From assembly GCA_035623615.1 (NCBI GenBank), contig DASPTB010000156.1, forward strand, positions 1 to 6,247: DNA of 6,247 nt, given 5' to 3'. The translations under genes were made by a program, and so were the position numbers. This document shows, one piece after another, positions 1 through 6,113 of the stretch; the stretch's first letter is position 1, and every line of letters starts with the position of its first letter. This stretch comes from DASPTB01 sp035623615 (lineage in GTDB: Bacteria > Actinomycetota > UBA4738). The notes under the pieces are model-generated. The model was not told where the DNA came from and searched no databases. It was given only the letters and a program-made list of their open reading frames with translations.

Positions 1-441
1 GAAGTCGAGGTCGAGCGGCACCGGCTCGCCGTCGCGCCCGAGGCCGACCGGGAGCGGGCGCCCCATCTCGTCGGCGTACATCGCCCGACGGCGCTCGTCG
101 CCGCGCGCCCGGATCACGACGCCGCCCGGGTCGGGCGCCACCCACAGCTCAGGGTCGACGCGCGTCACCGCGACGGTGGCCGAACGGACCTTCGCGCCGG
201 GGAGGATTCCCTCGGCGGCGATCCGGTGGGTGTCGGACTCGTACGCCGCGCCCTCGAAGACCGCCTGCACCTCGGTCACCACGCCGTAGGTGCGGACCTC
301 TCCTGCTTTCGGGACCAGCGTCCTGACCATCACGAGGTCGTCGAGCTGCGCGTACTCGTCCTCCTCGACGACGATGCGGAACTCCTGCGTCGACGTGTGC
401 TCCGATCCGAGCACGCGGCCGATCGCTTGCTCGTCGCTCAT
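1..441 (-). CDS. herA: HerA-type hexameric DNA-translocating ATPase, N-terminal part (runs off left edge)
   Basis: The first 147 codons of a gene reading leftward; the rest lies outside the window. It begins MSDEQAIGRVLGSEHTST and contains a beta-rich stretch with VMVRTL (about residues 37-42), GVVTEVQ (about 52-58) and an acidic/arginine segment, ending in DGEPVPLDLDF. This is the layout of the HAS-barrel domain that opens HerA/FtsK-superfamily ATPases. In HerA proteins the LDF segment comes just before the Walker A loop, so the ATPase motifs should lie just beyond base 1 and cannot be checked here. HerA is a ring motor that translocates DNA and works with NurA nuclease in resecting DNA ends. 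The ATG (441-439) overlaps the nurA stop (TGA, 440-438) in an ATGA arrangement, indicating one transcript and translational coupling. Family assignment rests on the HAS-barrel-like sequence plus the NurA neighbour. Confidence 0.85.
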   Translation of the reverse strand, partial: MSDEQAIGRVLGSEHTSTQEFRIVVEEDEYAQLDDLVMVRTLVPKAGEVRTYGVVTEVQAVFEGAAYESDTHRIAAEGILPGAKVRSATVAVTRVDPELWVAPDPGGVVIRARGDERRRAMYADEMGRPLPVGLGRDGEPVPLDLDF

Positions 442-1382
442 GGAACCATCTCCTCCTCCATCACCGCGGCCCTGACCGCTCGGTACACGAGCCCCCGATC
501 CCCCATCAGGTGACGCAGCGAGCGCTCGAGCGCCCCGATCGGGACCAGGTTCTGGGGGGCGCGCGGGTCAAGATGCTCCTGCGACGCAACGAGAGGAAGG
601 ACGGCGGCGCTTCGATCGGCCATCGCGAGCACCTCCGCCCGAGGCAGCGCGCCGGAGGCCTCGCAGCGGACCACGCCCGACCACGAGTGCCCGCCGGGGG
701 GCCGCGCCAGCCGCACGTACCACGAGTACCGCTCGTACGCAGCGATCGTGAACAGCGGGGTGCGCTGACCCGTCCCCAGCACGGTCACCGTCTCGCCCTG
801 GAGCGCAGGGAGGTATGTCACGCGGTGACTCTTCACGTAGCCGATCGTCTGCTGCGGCGACAGGTCGTTCAACGGGCCGTCCGCCACGACGAACCAGCCC
901 CCGCGCGCCATCGCCGTCGCGCACTCCCCCTCCGCGCGCCGCATCCGCGTATGGACGTGGCGCACGAGCGCGTCCGGATCGGGATCGGCGATCGCCTCGG
1001 TCCGGTACGGGGGGTCCAGCGCGACCGGGGGAAGTTGCTCCTCCCGGCGGCCCGAGATGACGGCAAGCCGCTCCACGCGCGCCGCGTCGATCGTCGTCTC
1101 GCGAGCCTCCCGGTCCCAACAGGCGGCGCCGACTGCGAAGGTGCCGCAGATCCCGGGGACCGGACCCACGGTGGGATCGTCGACCGTCAGCCTGGCGTCG
1201 ACGCGCCGCACCCCGTCCACGAACGCGATCCGCGTCGCGCCGTCGTCCGTCCCGTCGAGCGGCCCCCAGTCGCTGCGCTCGACGGTGACGTCGACCGAGC
1301 CCTCGGCCGGCGCAAGTTCCTCGACCGGCTCGAACGGCGCCCCGTAATCGGGCGCCCATCCCTCCACGAACAAGCGTGCCAT
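438..1382 (-). CDS. nurA: NurA-family 5'-3' nuclease
   Basis: A complete 314-residue protein beginning MARLFVEGWAPDY. NurA nucleases are manganese-dependent, RNase H-like enzymes that bind the HerA ring and degrade DNA during end resection. Family signatures seen: IAFVDGVRR (residues 52-60), with Asp56 matching the first catalytic acid; FVVADGPL (164-171), with Asp168 as the second; GYVKSHR (181-187); WYVRLARP (221-228); and a C-terminal block DPRAPQNLVPIGALE (272-286). Length is normal for the family. The frame stays open upstream to 1652, but that would run into the divergent aminotransferase; the ATG at 1382 fits family N-termini. No convincing Shine-Dalgarno precedes it. Instead TAGAAT ends eight bases upstream, which would suit a leaderless mRNA. 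Its stop overlaps the herA start by four bases, so the two products are probably made together. I infer a role in DNA repair; a defence role is possible but nothing nearby supports one. Confidence 0.9.
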   Translation of the reverse strand: MARLFVEGWAPDYGAPFEPVEELAPAEGSVDVTVERSDWGPLDGTDDGATRIAFVDGVRRVDARLTVDDPTVGPVPGICGTFAVGAACWDREARETTIDAARVERLAVISGRREEQLPPVALDPPYRTEAIADPDPDALVRHVHTRMRRAEGECATAMARGGWFVVADGPLNDLSPQQTIGYVKSHRVTYLPALQGETVTVLGTGQRTPLFTIAAYERYSWYVRLARPPGGHSWSGVVRCEASGALPRAEVLAMADRSAAVLPLVASQEHLDPRAPQNLVPIGALERSLRHLMGDRGLVYRAVRAAVMEEEMVP

Positions 1383-1390
1383 CCACGAGG

Positions 1391-1396
1391 ATTCTA
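1391..1396 (-). promoter_or_regulatory. Candidate -10 element of the nurA-herA operon
   Basis: On the minus strand this reads TAGAAT (one mismatch to TATAAT) and ends eight bases before the nurA ATG. This would place the transcription start at or beside the A of the ATG, giving a leaderless transcript, common in Actinomycetota. No good -35 is visible 16-18 bases further upstream. Supported only by position and motif. Confidence 0.3.
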
Positions 1397-1412
1397 GGCC
1401 CTGCCGGGGACC

Positions 1413-1435
1413 GGAATTACACGGGTGTGAGTTCC
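1413..1435. promoter_or_regulatory. Imperfect inverted repeat in the divergent nurA/aminotransferase region
   Basis: GGAA (1413-1416) and TTCC (1432-1435) bracket ACAC-GG-GTGT (1419-1428). The two halves are offset by one base, so the symmetry is imperfect. It lies between two divergent genes, where an operator for a local regulator would sit, but no regulator gene is present in the window. It could be chance. Confidence 0.2.
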
Positions 1436-1471
1436 CGCTGGCAGACCCGGGTGGGACCTCCCCGCGGCGGG

Positions 1472-1500
1472 TTGGCGCTCGACCGGAGCCTCGGGAGAAT
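1472..1500 (+). promoter_or_regulatory. Candidate promoter of the aminotransferase
   Basis: TTGGCG (1472-1477), a 17-base spacer and GAGAAT (1495-1500) stand six bases before the ATG at 1507. The -10 has the conserved A2 and T6 but lacks the first T. The same bases also give GGGAGA (1493-1498), a Shine-Dalgarno-like motif eight bases before the ATG. Only one role can be right: if the promoter lies further upstream, the motif serves as ribosome binding site. The same TTGGCG hexamer occurs in the candidate promoter at 4537. Confidence 0.3.
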
Positions 1501-1506
1501 GGCCGC

Positions 1507-2862
1507 ATGACCGACCCCCACGCGGAGCCGACCGAACCCACCGTGGACCCTGCTCGCGTCCGCAAGCTGTTGGACGAGGAGCGGGAGCGGTTCGTCGCCG
1601 AGCGCCCGCGCACCCGCGCCATCCTCTCCCGCGCGCACGCGGCCATGCCCAACGGCGTTCCTATGCAGTGGTTCGACGAGAGCGAGGACCATCCGCTCCT
1701 GTACGTCGACGAGGGCCGCGGCGCCTACTTCACCGACGTCGACGGCCACCGCTACCTCGACATGAACATCGCCGACATGAGCATGTTCTGCGGCTACGCG
1801 CCCGAGCCGGTCGTCCGCGCCGTGGCGGACCGGGTGGCGCGCGGCTCGCAGTTCCTGCTTCCCACCGAGGATTCCCTGTGGGTCGCCGAGGAGCTCGGGC
1901 GCCGCTGGGGACTCCCCCGCTGGCAGTTCACGCTGTCGGCAAGTCAGGCCAACACCGAGGTGATGCGACTCGCTCGCGTCGCGACCGGCCGCGAGATCGT
2001 CCTGCTGTTCGACGGGAAATACCACGGGCACTTCGACGAGGGCCTGGTCACCTTGGAGGACGGGCGACTGGTCTTCGAGGAGGCCGGTCCACCGCGTGAG
2101 GCGCTCGGCCGCGTGCGGATCGTGCAGTTCAACGACCCGGACACCCTGCGGACGGCGCTCGCGCCGCGCGACGTCGCCGTCGTCCTCGCCGAGCCGGCGA
2201 TGACGAACAACAACGGGCTCATCCAGCCGCTCCCGGGGTTTCTCGACGAGGTGCGCGCGATCGCCAGCGAGACGGGGACGCTGCTCGCCCTCGACGAAAC
2301 GCACACCCTTGTGTCCGGGCCGGGCGGACTCGTGCGCCGGTGGAACCTCCGGCCGGACCTCGTGTCGGCCGGAAAGTCGATCGCCGGGGGGATCCCGCTC
2401 GGCACGTACGGGATGACCCAGGAGCTCGCCGCCGTCCTTGAGGGCCCGGAGCATGTCGCGACCGGCGGCACGCTGTTCGGGAACGCGCTGTCGATGGCGG
2501 CGGCGCGCGCGGCGCTCGGCGAGGTGCTCACCGACGATGCGTACGAGCGCACCGCCACGCTCGGCGGGCGGTTGGCCGACGGGCTCGCCGCGGCGATCGC
2601 GGACGCGGGGCTCCCGTGGAGCGTGCACCGGATGTACGCCCGCTCCGGCGTCTCGTACGCGCCCGCTCTTCCACGCAACGCACTGGAGGCCAAGCGGATC
2701 AAGGACCCCCCGATGACCGCGCTGTGGCGCCTGTACTTGGCGAACCGCGGCGTGTGGGAGGCGATCCCGGGCGCCGGGCCGACCGTGTCGGTGCCGTGCG
2801 CCGAGCAGGACGTCGACCGCTACGTCGAGCTCGTGGCCGCCCTGCTCGCCCTCGTCGCTTGA
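1507..2862 (+). CDS. Class III PLP-dependent aminotransferase, glutamate-1-semialdehyde-aminomutase-like
   Basis: A complete 451-residue fold-type I PLP enzyme. Recognisable blocks, in order: YLDMNIADMSMFCGYAPEPV (residues 83-102); SASQANTEVMRLAR (144-157), where relatives have S-G-T-E-A followed by the phosphate-binding helix; FDGKYHGH (168-175); LALDETHT (260-267), with Asp263 expected to contact the pyridine nitrogen of PLP; SAGKSIAGGIPLGTYG (287-302), with Lys290 the likely Schiff-base lysine; and GTLFGNALSM (321-330). The overall plan is that of glutamate-1-semialdehyde aminomutase and related amino-acid transaminases. However, the SASQAN and DETHT variants and the absence of any nearby haem gene argue against a hemL role; I would call it a transaminase of unknown substrate. 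The ATG is preceded by GGGAGA at eight bases. It is divergent from nurA and ends 25 bases from the converging amidohydrolase, so it is probably transcribed alone. Confidence 0.88.
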   Translation: MTDPHAEPTEPTVDPARVRKLLDEERERFVAERPRTRAILSRAHAAMPNGVPMQWFDESEDHPLLYVDEGRGAYFTDVDGHRYLDMNIADMSMFCGYAPEPVVRAVADRVARGSQFLLPTEDSLWVAEELGRRWGLPRWQFTLSASQANTEVMRLARVATGREIVLLFDGKYHGHFDEGLVTLEDGRLVFEEAGPPREALGRVRIVQFNDPDTLRTALAPRDVAVVLAEPAMTNNNGLIQPLPGFLDEVRAIASETGTLLALDETHTLVSGPGGLVRRWNLRPDLVSAGKSIAGGIPLGTYGMTQELAAVLEGPEHVATGGTLFGNALSMAAARAALGEVLTDDAYERTATLGGRLADGLAAAIADAGLPWSVHRMYARSGVSYAPALPRNALEAKRIKDPPMTALWRLYLANRGVWEAIPGAGPTVSVPCAEQDVDRYVELVAALLALVA

Positions 2863-2873
2863 CCTCGAGGGCG
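2847..2873. terminator. Possible shared stem-loop between converging genes
   Basis: CGCCCTCG (2847-2854) and CGAGGGCG (2866-2873) form a perfect 8-bp GC-rich stem with an 11-base loop that includes the aminotransferase stop codon. Its place between two converging genes fits a bidirectional terminator. There is no T-tract on either strand, so it is not a classical intrinsic terminator. Confidence 0.3.
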
Positions 2874-2887
2874 GACGACACCCCACC

Positions 2888-4405
2888 TCAGCGCGCGTAG
2901 ACCTCCCGGCCGCGGCTGACGGTCAGGATGGGCCGCAGCCCCCGCGGGTCCTCGACGCGCAGCGGATCCGCTTCGTACGCCGCGAAGTCGGCGTGCGCGC
3001 CTGGCTCGAGCCTCCCCTTCTTTTCCTCGAGGTGCGCGAGCGTCGCGCTGCCGACCGTGAAGAGGTGGAACGCCTCCTCGCGGCCCATGCGCTGCGACGG
3101 ATCGTGGTGGTGCTCGAGCGCCCACAAGCCGAGCATCGGGTCGAGCTCGGTGATCGGCGCGTCCGACCCGGCGCCGAGCGTGAGCCCACGAGAGACGATC
3201 GTCGCGAACGGGTTCATCGCCGCGGCGCGATGCTCGCCGAGGCGCTGCTCGTAGAGCCGGCCGGGTTGTCCCCAGACGGCGTCGAAGGCCGGCTGCGCCG
3301 AGATGGCCAGGCCCAGCACGGCGGCCCGCTCGATCTGGGCCGCGGTGGGAAGCTCGAAGTGTTCGATCCGGTGCCGCCGAGCACGGAAGTGCCGCCGCCG
3401 CCGCGAATCGAGCGACTGGAAGACGCGCTCCCACACGCTGATCGCCTGCTCGATCGCGGTGTCGCCGATCGCGTGCATCGCCGTCTGCAGGCCCGCCATG
3501 TGCGCGTTGTGCAGGAACTGCGCGAGGGCGTCGTCGCGCTCGTACAGGACCCCCTTCGCCTCGCGGTCGTCCCCGGCGTAGGGTTCGGAGACCGCCGCGG
3601 TGCGCGCACCGATGGAGCCGTCGAGCGCGAGGTCCCCCCCGATCGTCTCGAGCCCGAGGTCGAGCACGGCCGGGATGTCGGTGTCGGCGACGTACACGAC
3701 GACCTCACACGGGAGCTGTGCGCGGTGCTCCAGGAGCACCTCCACCTCCCGCCACCCGTGCGAGGCGGGGATCGCCATCTCGTGCACGCAGGTGATCCCC
3801 CGGGATGCGGCCAGCCCCGTCGCCTGTAGCTGCAACTCACGCAGCTCGTGGTCGCTCAGCGCCGTGTGGAACCACTGCTGCGCCGCGCGGTTCGCCTCGC
3901 GCCGAACGACCCCGGTGGGCCGGCCCCGCTCGTCGCGTTCGACGCCCTCGAGTTCGAGAGCCCCCGACTGTTCCAGCAGCGGTGTGTTCACGAGCGACAG
4001 GTGCCCGTCGGCGCGGATCAGCACGACCGGAATCGGGAACGACGAGTCCAGATCGGCGAGCGTGGGGTAGGAAGGATCCGGCCAGCCGCTCTCGTCGAAC
4101 CCATGGGCAAGGACCTTGGACGGCCCGTGCGAGACCTCCTCGGCGACCAGGCCGAGGAGCTCGTCGGCCGAGCGTGCCCGCTCGATCGGAATCCCGATCA
4201 TCGACAGTGTGATGCCGGTGAGGTGCACGTGCGCGTCGATGAACCCGGGGACGAGGACGGCGCCGGGAAGCTCGACGGTGCGGTCCGCCGACGGCGGAGG
4301 ACCCGTGCCGACACGCTCGACGTGCCGGCCGTCGACCAGGATCCACTCCCCGTCGGCCGGGCGGCTCGACGTGCGGACGAGCGACGCCCGGTACAGCGTC
4401 TTCAC
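2888..4405 (-). CDS. YtcJ-like metal-dependent amidohydrolase (Amidohydro_3 family)
   Basis: A 505-residue amidohydrolase-superfamily enzyme, slightly shorter than typical YtcJ-like proteins. After a small beta-domain comes VPGFIDAHVHL (residues 52-62), with His59 and His61 as the HxH metal ligands. It continues with RADGH (131-135), the family-typical LDGSIGARTAA (261-271), QTAMHAIGD (307-315) with His311, RIEHF (346-350) with His349, and GSDAPI (413-418) with Asp415 as the probable catalytic acid. A C-terminal GRLEPGAHADF (465-475) returns to the beta-domain. No signal peptide is seen, so it is probably cytoplasmic. Relatives hydrolyse C-N bonds in N-acyl, formamide or cyclic amide compounds; the substrate here cannot be told. 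I chose the GTG at 4405-4403 because GAGGGGG (4421-4415) lies nine bases upstream and the protein then begins KTLYRASLVRT, the usual family opening. The frame stays open to 4780, but extension would run antisense through the riboswitch. Confidence 0.88.
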   Translation of the reverse strand: MKTLYRASLVRTSSRPADGEWILVDGRHVERVGTGPPPSADRTVELPGAVLVPGFIDAHVHLTGITLSMIGIPIERARSADELLGLVAEEVSHGPSKVLAHGFDESGWPDPSYPTLADLDSSFPIPVVLIRADGHLSLVNTPLLEQSGALELEGVERDERGRPTGVVRREANRAAQQWFHTALSDHELRELQLQATGLAASRGITCVHEMAIPASHGWREVEVLLEHRAQLPCEVVVYVADTDIPAVLDLGLETIGGDLALDGSIGARTAAVSEPYAGDDREAKGVLYERDDALAQFLHNAHMAGLQTAMHAIGDTAIEQAISVWERVFQSLDSRRRRHFRARRHRIEHFELPTAAQIERAAVLGLAISAQPAFDAVWGQPGRLYEQRLGEHRAAAMNPFATIVSRGLTLGAGSDAPITELDPMLGLWALEHHHDPSQRMGREEAFHLFTVGSATLAHLEEKKGRLEPGAHADFAAYEADPLRVEDPRGLRPILTVSRGREVYAR

Positions 4406-4417
4406 GTGCCGGCACCC

Positions 4418-4451
4418 CCTCGCGGGCCGGCGTCCTGGCCGGCCCGCGAGG
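4418..4451 (-). promoter_or_regulatory. Perfect 14-bp hairpin overlapping the amidohydrolase ribosome binding site
   Basis: Bases 4418-4431 and 4438-4451 are perfect reverse complements, separated by a six-base loop (4432-4437). In the minus-strand mRNA the hairpin's 3' arm contains GAGG, the first half of the GAGGGGG Shine-Dalgarno (4421-4415), nine bases before the GTG start. A second self-complementary 10-mer, GTGCCGGCAC (4406-4415), fills the gap between hairpin and start codon. The fold could limit translation initiation; as DNA it could also be a dyad operator. It lacks a T-tract, so it is unlikely to be a terminator. Confidence 0.45.
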
Positions 4452-4531
4452 AGTATGCCCGGAGTCCGGCGGCGAAGCCATCCGGATGGTCGCCGACTGG
4501 CGCCCGCCACCCCGGAGGTTGCGCCGCCCCG

Positions 4532-4579
4532 GACAATTGGCGGGCTCGACGGGCCGGAGTACGATCCTGCCGACAATTG
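4532..4579 (+). repeat. Direct repeat GACAATTG, two copies 40 bases apart
   Basis: GACAATTG occurs at 4532-4539 and 4572-4579, each containing the palindrome CAATTG. In this GC-rich sequence an AT-rich 8-mer repeated so closely is noticeable. The first copy overlaps the candidate -35 and the second falls where transcription would start, so they could be operator half-sites. Chance is possible. Confidence 0.35.
4537..4565 (+). promoter_or_regulatory. Candidate promoter of the riboswitch-thrC-sulfur carrier operon
   Basis: TTGGCG (4537-4542), a 17-base spacer and TACGAT (4560-4565) form a plausible sigma-70-type promoter, with the TAnnnT form of -10 usual in Actinomycetota. Transcription would begin near 4572, about 50 bases before the SAM aptamer, so the whole aptamer would be in the leader. 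The -35 matches consensus only in its first three bases. Confidence 0.4.
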
Positions 4580-4620
4580 CATACGCGACCGGCGCGGCCG
4601 CCTGCACGGCCGGCCGGTGG

Positions 4621-4734
4621 CCTCATCCAGAGAGGCGGAGGGACAGGCCCTGCGAAGCCTCGGCAACCCCGCCCCGCCGACCGGCGGGCGGCAGGTGCCA
4701 ACTCCTTCCCGGAGGGATTCCGGGAGAGATGAGG
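4621..4734 (+). promoter_or_regulatory. SAM-I (S-box) riboswitch aptamer
   Basis: Both conserved sequence and structure are present. P1 is a perfect 7-bp helix, CCTCATC (4621-4627) with GATGAGG (4728-4734). The kink-turn/P2 segment AGAGGCGGAGGGAC begins at 4631, with pairs GAGGC/GCCTC (4632-4636, 4657-4661) and AGGG/CCCT (4639-4642, 4648-4651). The conserved GGCAACC is at 4662-4668. P3 contains CCCGCC/GGCGGG (4673-4678, 4683-4688) and closes with ACC/GGT. The conserved GGTGCCAA follows at 4694-4701. P4 is a perfect 7-bp hairpin, TCCCGGA/TCCGGGA (4707-4713, 4719-4725). This is the classical S-box layout rather than the SAM-IV form also found in Actinomycetota. Such RNAs bind S-adenosylmethionine and switch off downstream methionine/sulfur genes when SAM is plentiful. 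Here the gene controlled is a threonine-synthase-like enzyme followed by a sulfur carrier. Confidence 0.95.
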
Positions 4735-4847
4735 AAGGTCTGGATGCGAGGCTCGCGATCCCACGCGGGTCTCGTCGCATGGAGGGAGCCGGTGCGCCGG
4801 CTCTCGAACCGCGGAGGCGCCGACGGACGACACCCGAGGGAGGCGCC
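4735..4847 (+). promoter_or_regulatory. Expression platform of the SAM riboswitch and thrC ribosome binding site
   Basis: This 113-base stretch between aptamer and GTG holds several competing helices. The P1 3' strand GATGAG (4728-4733) can pair with CTCGTC (4771-4776), one G-U pair included. The same bases can instead join ATGCGA (4744-4749) with TCGCAT (4775-4780), so the two folds exclude each other. A further hairpin is GAGCCGG/CCGGCTC (4786-4792, 4797-4803). The Shine-Dalgarno GAGGGAGG is at 4836-4843. GGAGGCGCC occurs twice (4813-4821, 4839-4847), and the self-complementary GGCGCC ends (4816-4821 with 4842-4847) can form a stem directly against the start codon. There is no T-tract after any hairpin, so control of translation (or Rho-dependent termination) seems likelier than intrinsic termination. 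The folds were found by eye without energies. Confidence 0.55.
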
Positions 4848-6113
4848 GTGACGACGTATCTGGAAGGGCTCCGCTGCAGGGAATGTGGGGCGACGTACCC
4901 GGCCGAGGCGCGGTCGGCATGCGACGAGTGCTTCGGTCCGCTCGAGCCCGCCTACGACTACGAGGCGATCGCGGCGGCTGTTTCCCGAGAAGCCATCGCT
5001 GCCGGGCCCCCGAGCCTGTGGCGGTACGAGCCGCTGCTGCCCGCCGGGGGCGCGAGCCGTATCGACGTCGGCGATGGATTCACCCCGCTGCGGCGGGCTC
5101 GCCGGCTGGGCGCCGAACTCGGGCTCACCGATCTCTGGATCAAGGACGAGACGCGAAACCCCACGCACTCGTTCAAGGACCGCGTGGTCTCGGTGGCGCT
5201 GTCGAAGGCGCGCGAGTTCGGGTACGGAACCGTGGCGTGCGCGTCGACGGGCAACCTCGCCCACGCCGTCGCGGCGCACGCCGCCGTCGCGGGCCTCGAG
5301 GCGGTGACGTTCGTCCCGGCCGGCCTCGAATCGGGGAAGCTCGCGGCGACGGCCGTGTACGGCGCGACGCTCGTCGAGGTCGACGGGACGTACGACGACG
5401 TGAACCGCCTCTGCGGCGAGGCCTCGGGCGACTACCCCTGGGCGTTCGTCAACGTCAACCTGCGGCCCTACTACGCGGAGGGGTCGAAGACGATCGCGTT
5501 CGAGACGGCCGAGCAGCTCGGGTGGCGCGCACCGGACCACGTCGTCGTGCCGATCGCCTCGGGGGCGCTGTTGACTCGGGTGGCGGCGGCCTTCCGCGAA
5601 CTGCACGCCGTCGGGCTGCTCGACGAGGAACCGCGCGTGCGCGTGTCGGGGGCGCAGGGAGCCGGGTGCGCGCCCGTCGCCGACGCGTTCGCGGCCGGTG
5701 CCGAGGACGTCGCACCCGTGCGCTATCCCGACACGATCGCGCGCTCGCTCGCCATCGGCGACCCCGCGGACGGGGCGTACGCGCTCCGTGAGATTCGTTC
5801 GTCGGGAGGCGGCGCCGCGCACGCCACCGACGGCGAGATCGTCGAGGCCGTCGGGTTGCTGGCGCGCACCGAGGGGATCTTCGCCGAGACGGCCGGCGGC
5901 GTGACGATTGCCGTGCTCGCGAAGCTGACGGCTTCCGGGGTCGTCCGGCCCGGCGAGACCGTCGTGGCGTACGTCACCGGCATGGGCCTGAAGACGCTCG
6001 AGGCCTTCGGCGACCGATTCGCACCAGCCGTCACCATCGAACCCAAGCTCGAGGCCCTCGGCGAGGCCCTCGCAGCACTGCGCGAGGACGGGCGTCGGGG
6101 CGGTGGCGCCTGA
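4848..6113 (+). CDS. thrC: Threonine-synthase-family PLP enzyme with zinc ribbon, under SAM riboswitch control
   Basis: A 421-residue fold-type II PLP enzyme. An N-terminal zinc ribbon has Cys10, Cys13, Cys25 and Cys28 (CRECG...CDECFGPLEP). Then come DGFTPLRRARRLG (residues 76-88), KDETRNPTHSFKDR (99-112) with Lys110 as the PLP lysine, CASTGNLAHAVAAHAA (131-146), FVPAG (155-159), VNVNLRPYYAEGSKT (201-215), PIASGALLTR (235-244), GAQGAGCAPV (268-277) and ETAGGVTIAVLAKL (347-360). The plan matches the zinc-ribbon ThrC group I recall from cyanobacteria, which also has A-S-G-S-L/F-T rather than G-N-G-G-N. Threonine synthase converts O-phosphohomoserine to threonine and phosphate. Here the SAM riboswitch upstream and the sulfur carrier overlapping its stop (TGATG) suggest it may instead make homocysteine; that is inference. 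The GTG start is chosen because GAGGGAGG precedes it and the protein then begins just before the zinc ribbon. The frame is open back to 4116, through the riboswitch, which is not credible as coding. Confidence 0.88.
   Translation: MTTYLEGLRCRECGATYPAEARSACDECFGPLEPAYDYEAIAAAVSREAIAAGPPSLWRYEPLLPAGGASRIDVGDGFTPLRRARRLGAELGLTDLWIKDETRNPTHSFKDRVVSVALSKAREFGYGTVACASTGNLAHAVAAHAAVAGLEAVTFVPAGLESGKLAATAVYGATLVEVDGTYDDVNRLCGEASGDYPWAFVNVNLRPYYAEGSKTIAFETAEQLGWRAPDHVVVPIASGALLTRVAAAFRELHAVGLLDEEPRVRVSGAQGAGCAPVADAFAAGAEDVAPVRYPDTIARSLAIGDPADGAYALREIRSSGGGAAHATDGEIVEAVGLLARTEGIFAETAGGVTIAVLAKLTASGVVRPGETVVAYVTGMGLKTLEAFGDRFAPAVTIEPKLEALGEALAALREDGRRGGGA

Noticed and set aside
510..1397. Open frame of 295 codons on the plus strand, opposite nurA
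   Set aside because: Arg/Pro/His-rich shadow with no motif; the minus strand carries the NurA catalytic blocks.
1499..1510. Tiny ORF ATG-GCC-GCA-TGA overlapping the aminotransferase start codon, looking like a minimal leader peptide
   Set aside because: GGGAGA abuts its ATG with no spacing, so initiation there is unlikely; three codons by chance is unremarkable.
1383..1652. Upstream extension of nurA to an ATG at 1652
   Set aside because: It would overlap the start of the divergent aminotransferase, and the added residues show no NurA similarity.
1417..2886. Long open frame of 489 codons on the minus strand, opposite the aminotransferase
   Set aside because: It is the antisense shadow expected in GC-rich coding DNA: the peptide is Arg/Gly/Ala-rich with no family motif, while the plus strand has clear PLP-enzyme motifs.
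4621..4734. SAM-IV class for the riboswitch (common in Actinomycetota)
   Set aside because: The canonical S-box kink-turn/P2 segment, GGCAACC, GGTGCCAA and a P4 hairpin inside P1 all fit SAM-I.
4406..4780. N-terminal extension of the amidohydrolase frame
   Set aside because: It is low-complexity and runs antisense to the riboswitch; the GTG at 4405 has a properly spaced Shine-Dalgarno and gives the normal family start.
4116..4847. N-terminal extension of the thrC frame (no in-frame stop)
   Set aside because: It would translate the antisense of the amidohydrolase start and the SAM aptamer. Homologues begin just before the zinc ribbon, and a good Shine-Dalgarno precedes the GTG at 4848.
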